From Kiritimatiellales bacterium (GTDB taxonomy: Bacteria > Verrucomicrobiota > Kiritimatiellia > Kiritimatiellales > Tichowtungiaceae), in NCBI GenBank assembly GCA_028692515.1, contig JAQUXG010000059.1, positions 1 to 8,971 on the forward strand: DNA of 8,971 bases, in the 5' to 3' direction. Below are positions 1-6,100 of the stretch, one piece after another. The first letter of the stretch is position 1. Each line of letters begins with the position of its first letter. The notes under the pieces are model-generated. The model had not been told where the DNA came from. It was given only the letters and a program-made list of their open reading frames with translations, and searched no databases. The position numbers and the translations under genes are program-made.

Positions 1-2
1 TG

Positions 3-140
3 GAAATTGCCGACGGCTGGAGCATTCTGGCGCGGTCGGAATTTTTAGTGCTTCCCTGCTTTGAGGAATCTTTCGAGCTGGTTTTCCTGATCCTTTTCTA
101 CAGCGCCAACCTGCTCATCGCCGAAGAAGCGGAATTATAA
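3..140 (+). CDS. C-terminal tail of an unidentified protein (5' end outside window)
   Basis: An open frame enters from the left edge and ends at a TAA at 138-140, giving 45 visible residues that begin E-I-A-D-G-W-S-I-L and finish A-E-E-A-E-L. The tail is partly hydrophobic (around F-E-L-V-F-L-I-L-F-Y-S-A-N). Most third positions are G or C, as in the neighbouring genes, which supports real coding. The stop overlaps the stop of the convergent glycosyltransferase gene inside TTATAA (135-140), so no room remains for a terminator between them. I do not recognise the family. Because only a tail is visible, its reality rests on codon pattern and on the neat stop-to-stop junction. Confidence 0.5.
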   Translation, partial: EIADGWSILARSEFLVLPCFEESFELVFLILFYSANLLIAEEAEL

Positions 141-1301
141 TCCGCTCAGGATTTTCATCACCTGTTTAGCGGCCTGCGGCCAGCTGAGGCGGGCGGAGTA
201 GTCGTCAAAGGCGCGCAGTGACAGCGCGCGGTATCCTGTCGGGTTGCTGAAGAGCGCGGCAATTTTTTCTGCGTAAGCCGGTGCATTTTCCACATCCAAA
301 CAATATCCGTTGATGCCTTCATGTACCGCTGTTGGAATTCCGCCGGTGTTCGATGCGATGGCGGGCAGTGCGAAGCTGTTGGCTTCCGGAAAAATATGGC
401 CGAAACACTCGGCGCGGCAGGGCTGAATCAGAAAGTGCGCTTCGCGGTAGAGCTGTTCCATTTTCGCCCGCTCGTCCGGTTTGGCCAGCGATAGAAATCC
501 TGCACTTTTTGCAAACGCCGGAACGTTCGGCATGTGTTTGGCCGGATCGGTTCCGAGGAAGGTGATTTCGGTTTGAATTCCCTGTGCGTTGAGAATCTCG
601 ACCGCCCTGATCGCGGTGTCGCCGCCTTTGCGTTTCCATTCCACGCCGGTGAAGAGCAGGCGGCAGGTGCCGTCAAATTGTTTTCCGGCTGCCAGTTTTT
701 CGGCATCGGCACGCGAAAATCCGGAGGTGAGGTTTGCACCATACGGCACGACCTTCACCTGTTCTTCGGTTGCGCCGTAGAGTTCGATCGCGCGCTGCGC
801 CGCCCAGTCCGACGCGAAGATGAGCCGTGCGCAGTTTTTGACCGCCGCGCGATCCATTTTTTGCAGATCGCGCCGCGTGCGGCGGCAGAGTCCGCTGAAG
901 GTTTGGTAATAGTCGAAGAGTCCGCCGTAGAGAGAATCCGTCCAGACGGCGAGGGGCCGGTCGGTTTTTAAAAATGCGGCGTGTTTAACTTCCGTGCAAA
1001 GCACGGCTTGTGCAGAACAGTGTTCCAGTTTATGAGCCAGCTGCCGCCCGTAGCCGCGGCTCAGCGAGGGTTCCGCCCAGCCGTAGTATTTTTCCCGCGT
1101 CAGTTTTGGATAGAGCAGAATCCGCGCGGCGGCGGCTGGCGAGCAGAGGTTTTTAAGCGGCGCGAGAAAATAGAAGGCATCCGCTTCAGCTTCCAGATGC
1201 AGTGCAATATTTTCGCCTGCGCTGTGGATGCCGGTTGCACCGGGTTTGCGTTCGGCGGCGGACTGTCTGAAATCCAGATGATGGGCGAACGCGAGATTCA
1301 C
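135..1301 (-). CDS. Glycosyltransferase family 4 (GT-B fold)
   Basis: Predicted retaining glycosyltransferase of 388 residues, a usual length for GT4. It would transfer a sugar from a nucleotide-sugar donor; donor and acceptor cannot be read from sequence. The C-terminal half is typical: a V-P-Y-G-A-N turn near 185-190, the phosphate-contacting strand G-V-E-W-K-R-K-G-G at 219-227, and the E-x7-E motif with E298 and E306 inside E-C-F-G-H-I-F-P-E, followed by N-T-G-G-I-P. The N-terminal half is less conserved, as expected for the acceptor domain. No signal peptide or membrane segment is evident, so it is probably cytosolic or membrane-peripheral. The start is GTG at 1301-1299, overlapping the upstream TGA by four bases (GTGA), with AAGAGG seven bases upstream. 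It is the last gene of the PPTase-GT2-GT4 operon. Family call is firm; role in the pathway is inferred from position only. Confidence 0.9.
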   Translation of the reverse strand: MNLAFAHHLDFRQSAAERKPGATGIHSAGENIALHLEAEADAFYFLAPLKNLCSPAAAARILLYPKLTREKYYGWAEPSLSRGYGRQLAHKLEHCSAQAVLCTEVKHAAFLKTDRPLAVWTDSLYGGLFDYYQTFSGLCRRTRRDLQKMDRAAVKNCARLIFASDWAAQRAIELYGATEEQVKVVPYGANLTSGFSRADAEKLAAGKQFDGTCRLLFTGVEWKRKGGDTAIRAVEILNAQGIQTEITFLGTDPAKHMPNVPAFAKSAGFLSLAKPDERAKMEQLYREAHFLIQPCRAECFGHIFPEANSFALPAIASNTGGIPTAVHEGINGYCLDVENAPAYAEKIAALFSNPTGYRALSLRAFDDYSARLSWPQAAKQVMKILSGL

Positions 1302-2392
1302 TGGTTGACCTCTTGATTCGTGGTGCGGGTGTCGCGCCAGACTTTGGATAGTTTGCCGCGGCAGAGGAGCCGGAGCGCGGCAAGAAACTGGAGCGAGTCG
1401 AGGGAAACCTGGACGGCCAGTACCGGGAAGTAGGCCGCTTTTTTCGATGAGCTGAATCCACGAAAGCGGGCGAAGCGCGTGGAAAGCAGGATGCGGTAAA
1501 TGCGAATGTAGTCGCGCTTCCGGATCTGCTCGGCGATCAACCGGAGCGACCAGCCGGGTTCGGTTTGGTTCAACTGTTCAATCAGCGCGGCGGCATCCGG
1601 AGCGTCATTTTTATGTGCCTGAAGAAATTCCCATATCCAGCGGTGAATGATGTAGCCCGCGATCTGCCGCCGGTGAGTCGCCAGCACATCGGGCAGGCGG
1701 GTGTAGGCTTCAAAGACATGGGAGGCGGTTTCGGCGATCAGCAGGCGTCGCGCCGCGTCTTCGGGCTCCGTGAGAAAGTTGGAGACTGCCATTTTTTTGA
1801 TGAACCCGTCTTCGACGATGATCCCTTCCGGAATCCAGAGGCGGCGAAGCCACGCGGCGCGGGCGCAGTAGAGTTGTCCGCAGAGCTGTCCGGAAGCGGA
1901 CTGGTTGATGTTCGCGGTTTTCATCGAAATCTGATCGAGCAGAGTGTAGCGCTGTTTGAATACGATGTGTTTTACCGGCAGGTCAGTGCAGATGAACGCC
2001 TCGGGGTGTGCGCAGAGCTTCTGAAGCATGTTCCGCAGGGTGTCGGGCATGTAGATCTGAATGTCGGCATCGACGAGAAAAATGATGTCGGCCTGCGGGT
2101 CGGCCAGTTCATGCACGAAGACATTCCATGCGTTGGTCTTTCCCGGTGTGGTCAACGGATGCACCTGCCAGCGTACGGCTTCAGGACAGTTCAGTTTTTC
2201 AGCGGCGGCCAGCATAGCGCCTTTCGCCGCCTGTGCGGTGTTATCGGTGCATCCGTTTGGAACGCAGACGATTTGAATCTCGAAGCCGCTGGTTACGGCA
2301 TCGCGGATCAGGCTTTGCGCAAACACGCTGTGAAGGGTCGCGCGGATGCTGACTTCTTCATTCCACGCCAGAATGCCGATGCTGATTTTCAT
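1298..2392 (-). CDS. Glycosyltransferase family 2 (GT-A fold)
   Basis: Predicted inverting glycosyltransferase of 364 residues. It opens with a typical GT2 first strand and nucleotide-binding turn (I-G-I-L-A-W-N-E-E, residues 5-13), then V-P-N-G-C-T-D-N-T near 44-52. The metal-binding motif is D-A-D at 108-110 and the likely catalytic-base region is V-E-D-G-F with E194-D195. H-R-R-Q-I-A-G at 240-246 followed by H-R-W at 250-252 may stand in for the Q-x-x-R-W of processive members, but the exact motif is absent. The C-terminal part has one moderately hydrophobic stretch (about 325-350) and no clear multi-pass membrane domain. The ATG at 2392-2390 follows the PPTase stop by three bases with no good Shine-Dalgarno site, suggesting translational coupling. 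Sugar donor and acceptor are unknown. It could glycosylate the NRPS product or act on a cell-surface glycan. Confidence 0.88.
   Translation of the reverse strand: MKISIGILAWNEEVSIRATLHSVFAQSLIRDAVTSGFEIQIVCVPNGCTDNTAQAAKGAMLAAAEKLNCPEAVRWQVHPLTTPGKTNAWNVFVHELADPQADIIFLVDADIQIYMPDTLRNMLQKLCAHPEAFICTDLPVKHIVFKQRYTLLDQISMKTANINQSASGQLCGQLYCARAAWLRRLWIPEGIIVEDGFIKKMAVSNFLTEPEDAARRLLIAETASHVFEAYTRLPDVLATHRRQIAGYIIHRWIWEFLQAHKNDAPDAAALIEQLNQTEPGWSLRLIAEQIRKRDYIRIYRILLSTRFARFRGFSSSKKAAYFPVLAVQVSLDSLQFLAALRLLCRGKLSKVWRDTRTTNQEVNQ
1309..1314 (-). promoter_or_regulatory. Shine-Dalgarno site for the GT4 gene, supports a GTG start
   Basis: On the - strand AAGAGG lies seven bases before GTG at 1301-1299, inside the last codons of the GT2 gene. 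Together with the four-base GTGA overlap this fixes the GTG as the start and suggests translational coupling between the two glycosyltransferases. Confidence 0.6.
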
Positions 2393-2395
2393 AAT

Positions 2396-3130
2396 TTACA
2401 ATGTTCGCAGATTCACCGGAACCGGCGGTGCCTCAGAAACTACAGCGGCGGCGTAGCCGGAATCAATTTCCAATGTTTGGAAAAACCATTGTCCGTCTTT
2501 TCCAATGCTTGGAAAAAAGGGCGTTTCGCCGAGCGGTACCGCGAAGGTGTTGAGCTCTTTATAGATGCCGATGCCCAGTGCCTTCACATAGGCCTCTTTT
2601 TTGGCCCAGATTTCGAAAAAAACCTCTTCCGGTTTCTGCCGCTCCCTGTGGTCGCTGCCGCGCGTTAGCGCGGCCTCTTTCGCTGAGCTCGGGTCCAATG
2701 TTTGGAAAAATTTCTGTTCCTCCGGCGCGAACCAGCGTTTGGCAATGGATGCAAAATTTAATCCGCTGCGCCGGAATTCGATATCGACGCCGACCGCGCG
2801 CCCGGCGGTGACGGCAATCAGCAGACGGTCGCGCGAGTGCGACACGTTGAACTCCAGCCGGCTGTCTTGCAGAAACGGTTTGCCCTGAGCGTTGCGGTTA
2901 AAAACCAGCTCGGCAGGATTGGTGTTTAGGCAGTCGCCCAGAATGCGGCGCAGCAGTCCGCGGCAGAGAATAAAACCGTCGGAGTCGCCGGGTTTTAGAA
3001 ATTTTGAGGCGCGTTCAATCTCTTCGCGGTTCAGCAGGGTTCGGCAGGAATCCGTGTCCTTCCGGTGGTCGGGCAGATGAATATTCCAGATCTCAATCGA
3101 TCTTTTAAATGGTTCTAAATTATCCTTCAT
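2396..3130 (-). CDS. 4'-phosphopantetheinyl transferase, Sfp type
   Basis: Transfers the phosphopantetheine arm of coenzyme A to a conserved serine of carrier domains, turning apo-PCP into holo-PCP; the obvious partner is the PCP of the divergent NRPS. The 244-residue protein carries the family signatures: G-K-P-F-L (83-87), F-N-V-S-H-S (94-99), V-G-V-D-I-E (113-118, with metal ligands D116 and E118) and W-A-K-K-E-A-Y-V-K (175-183, with E179). From E118 to E179 is 61 residues, against 42 between the matching E109 and E151 of Sfp. The extra length falls about residues 141-170 and coincides with a palindrome copy and a perfect DNA hairpin, so it may come from a repeat insertion. Two more palindrome copies encode residues around 204-221. 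The key residues remain, so the enzyme is probably functional. It is the first gene of the - strand operon; the start has only a weak AAGGG about 12 bases upstream. Confidence 0.93.
   Translation of the reverse strand: MKDNLEPFKRSIEIWNIHLPDHRKDTDSCRTLLNREEIERASKFLKPGDSDGFILCRGLLRRILGDCLNTNPAELVFNRNAQGKPFLQDSRLEFNVSHSRDRLLIAVTAGRAVGVDIEFRRSGLNFASIAKRWFAPEEQKFFQTLDPSSAKEAALTRGSDHRERQKPEEVFFEIWAKKEAYVKALGIGIYKELNTFAVPLGETPFFPSIGKDGQWFFQTLEIDSGYAAAVVSEAPPVPVNLRTL
2467..2483. repeat. TTCCAA-N3-TTGGAA palindrome, copy 1 (in PPTase gene)
   Basis: Perfect 17-base palindrome apart from its centre, TTTCCAATGTTTGGAAA. Read on the - strand in the PPTase frame it gives F-Q-T-L-E near residues 217-221. 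The 17 bases at 2469-2485 are identical to copy 3 at 2694-2710. Its centre is 32 bases from that of copy 2. Confidence 0.75.
2498..2516. repeat. TTCCAA-N3-TTGGAA palindrome, copy 2 (in PPTase gene)
   Basis: The longest copy: TTTTCCAATGCTTGGAAAA, 19 bases with 8-base arms around a three-base centre. It is read in a different frame from copies 1 and 3 and encodes F-F-P-S-I-G-K (PPTase residues 205-211). Confidence 0.75.
2657..2674. repeat. GC-rich perfect hairpin inside the PPTase gene
   Basis: GCCGCGC-GTTA-GCGCGGC: seven-base perfect arms around a four-base loop. It lies within the codons for the A-L-T-R-G-S part of the PPTase, in the segment that is longer than in Sfp, 20 bases from palindrome copy 3. 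It is not a transcription terminator: it is mid-gene and has no T-tract. It may be the footprint of a small repeat element. Confidence 0.55.
2694..2706. repeat. TTCCAA-N3-TTGGAA palindrome, copy 3, shortened arms (in PPTase gene)
   Basis: TCCAATGTTTGGA, five-base arms; the outer T of the left arm is a G here, so the next base pair is lost. It encodes F-Q-T-L-D (PPTase residues 142-146), the same frame as copy 1, and begins the segment that is longer than in Sfp. Confidence 0.65.
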
Positions 3131-3184
3131 TTGTAATGGTTGCCCTTATATCATCCTGTACCAATTGATGCGAGCGCCTGAAGT
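3131..3184. promoter_or_regulatory. Divergent intergenic region between PPTase and NRPS genes
   Basis: Only 54 bases separate the two start codons, so promoters for both directions should lie here or run into the neighbouring coding sequence. The region is more AT-rich than its surroundings at 3131-3169. A TATAAG on the - strand (3145-3150) could be a -10 box for the PPTase operon, but no good -35 lies 17 bases upstream. I find no convincing -35/-10 pair for the NRPS gene and no strong Shine-Dalgarno site before its ATG. The shared region suggests joint control of carrier-protein activation and peptide synthesis, which is an inference. Confidence 0.35.
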
Positions 3185-6100
3185 ATGAATTTAGAAGACG
3201 GACAAACTCTAATCTCCAGATTTCTGATACAGGCCGCGTTGTGTCCGGATGACATTGCGGTTCACTGCGAAGGGACGGATCTGTCTTATGCGGAACTCGA
3301 TTACCGTTCGCTGGGTCTGGCCCGGAAGCTTCGTCTGCACGGCGCGGGGCGCGACAAACCGATCGCGGTCTGTGTCGATCGCTCACCGGATTTGATTGTC
3401 TCTCTGCTGGCCGTCCTGCGCGCCGGCGCGGCCTATGTGCCGATTGACCCGGCCTATCCGCTGGAGCGCCGCCGCTTTATGCTGGCGGACTGCGGCGCGC
3501 CGGTTGTGATTGCCAAGGCGGCGCTTCGGTCAAAATTTATCACCGACGCAGTTGTGGTTTCGCCGGAAGAGTCTCTGCCGATTGACAGCACATGGGAACC
3601 GCCGCAGGCCGATGATCTAGCCTATATCATCTACACCTCCGGCTCGACCGGAAAGCCGAAGGGGGTGCTGTGCCATCATCGCGGCGCGATCAATATGCTT
3701 GATGACGCGCAACGACGTCGCGCGCTTGGCCCCGGCGACCGCTGCAGCTGGTGGACCAATCCCGGTTTTGATGTTTCGGTGTACGAAATTTTTTCGCCGC
3801 TCATCTGCGGCGCGACGCTCATGATTGTTCCAGAGACAATCCGGCTGGATGCCCTGCGGCTGATGGACTGGCTTTGTAAAGAGCAGATCACCTCCGCCTA
3901 TATTCCGCCGGCCATGATTGCTGATCTGGAAAACCGGGTTCAAGGGCACCCCGGGCAGAGCCGCCTGCGCCGTTTACTTACCGGGGTTGAGTCGATTCCG
4001 GAGCGGCGGCTGATTCATATCGCCCGCGCGGTGCCGGAGCTATGCGTCATTAACGGCTACGGCCCCACAGAATCTGCGGTCTATTGCACCTGCTACTGCG
4101 TGGACGGATCCGGCGTTCCACACCGCAACACACCGATCGGTAAGCCGTTGGGCGGGGTTGAAATCTTTCTGTTCAACAGCCTTATGGAGCCGGTCGCCGA
4201 CGGCGAAGAGGGCGAGATTTTTATCGGCGGCCCGCAGGTGGCGCGCGGCTATCTGAACTGTCCGCGCCTGACGGCAGAAGCCTTTCTGGAGACGCCGCAC
4301 GGGCGGCTGTACCGCACCGGAGATCGCGCGGTGCGCCTGCCGGACGGCAACCTGATGTTTGCCGGAAGAATCGATCAGCAGATCAAATTTCTCGGCTACC
4401 GGGTGGAGCCGGGCGAAATTGAATTTGCGCTCTGCCGGATTGAACCCATTCGCGAGGCCGTGGTGGTTGTGCGCGAGGACATCTCCGGCGTCTGCCGGCT
4501 GATCGCCTATTACACCGTGAAGGCAGGCGCGGTTCCGGCGGCGGATCAAATCCGCCATGCGCTCACACTTGAACTTCCGCGACATATGATCCCGTCGATT
4601 TTTATTCGTCTGCCGCAAATTCCGCTGACGCCGAATGGAAAAATCGACCGCAATGCGTTGCCGCCGCCTGCGCCGCGCGACTTTGAAAAACTGCGCGCCG
4701 AGGAGTTCCGCCCTCCGGTCACGAAAACAGAAAAGATCGTGGCGGAACTGTTTTCCACCGTGCTCAATATCAGCGCGGTCGGACTGGACGATCATTTCTT
4801 CATGCTCGGCGGGCACTCCCTGCGGGCCACGCAGCTGGCATCACAAATCCGCGCCCGGTTGACTGTGGACATTCCTCTGAAGGATTTTTACGAAAATTCG
4901 ACGGTCGAAACGCTGGCGGCTTTGGTTGATTTTAAACGTGTTGAGGGAAGCGTCTGCGAACTGATTCCATCCTTTGAAGGGCGCTCTTCCTATCCGCTGA
5001 CGCCGTCGCAGCGCACAATGTGGATGCTTCATCAATCGGACCGTTCCGGAATTCTCTCCAATATTCCGGAAGTGGTTTATCTGAACGGCCCGCTCGATGT
5101 GGATGTGATGGAACGGGCCTTTAACGAAGTGATCCGTCGTCACGACGCACTGCGCATGGTCTATGCCATGGAAAACGGCGAAATGGTGCAGCGCCCGCTT
5201 GACGAAGTGCATGTTCCGTTAAAGTTCACGGATTTAAGTAAACTCGATGCAGCGGAACGCGATCACCGGACGGCGGAGCTTCGGCTGGAAAATGGACGGC
5301 ATGTTTTCGATCTTTCCACCGGACCGCTGATTCATGCGGAACTGGTCAAGCTGGCGGATAGACGCTTCCAGCTTTTTTTCAACATCCACCACATCGCGGC
5401 GGACGGGTGGGGCATCAGCCGGTTCAACACCGAGTTTGCTGAAATTTATGAGGCCTTTCTGAACGGCCGGCCTTCGCGGCTTCCGCCGGTTGAACGGCAC
5501 TATTCCGATGTCGCCGCGTGGCTGGATGAACGAATCCGCAGCGGTGCGCTTCAGCCACAGCTCGACTACTGGAAACAGAAACTGGCCGCGCCGCGTCCGG
5601 ATTTATTCTTCCCGCCGGATCGTGCCCGGCCCGAAGTTTCTGCGCACCGCGGCGCGCGCCACGCCTTTACGATTTCTCCGGATATGACCGCCGCGCTCAC
5701 CGCGCTTGGACGTCGCGAAAATGCCTCGCTGTTTATGGTGCTGTCCGCCATCTGGCAGACGCTTCTACACCGCGCGACCGGCTCAGCGGACATTATTACC
5801 GGAACCGCCATCGCCAACCGGAATCACCCGCAGATTGAGCAAACCATCGGCACCTTCATTAACGCGCTGGCGCTGCGCACCGATTTTTCCGGCACTCCGG
5901 GTTTTACCGAGCTGCTTGAACGCATTCGTCTCACCGCGCTGGAAGCCTACGCGCATCAGGATATTCCGTTTGAAAAAGTGATGGAGGCGGTCAGCGACGG
6001 AACGCGCCATCCGGTTTTCCGCAATTCGCTCATCCTGCACAATATGCCGCTGCCGACGAAAACATTTGCCGGTCTCACGCTCACGGATGACGAAATTGGA

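Noticed and set aside
1565..2668. Long + strand open frame opposite the GT2 and PPTase genes
   Set aside because: It is the mirror of two well-supported - strand genes with clear family motifs, and its translation shows no recognisable domain. Long antisense frames are common in GC-rich coding DNA.
2657..2674. GC-rich hairpin read as a transcription terminator
   Set aside because: It is in the middle of the PPTase gene and no T-run follows on either strand, so it is better treated as a repeat footprint.
3140..3168. Possible + strand promoter with TTGCCC as -35
   Set aside because: The hexamer 17 bases downstream (AATTGA) is a poor -10 and would leave almost no leader before the NRPS ATG.
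3168..3188. Six-codon leader frame (ATG CGA GCG CCT GAA GTA TGA) whose stop overlaps the NRPS ATG as ATGA
   Set aside because: No Shine-Dalgarno site precedes it, the peptide has no attenuator-like codon run, and a frame this short arises easily by chance. The ATGA overlap alone is not enough to call a leader peptide.
4040..4816. - strand open frame of 258 codons opposite the A1-PCP region
   Set aside because: The + strand here carries conserved adenylation and carrier motifs without a break. The antisense translation is rich in R, H and A and shows no family signature.
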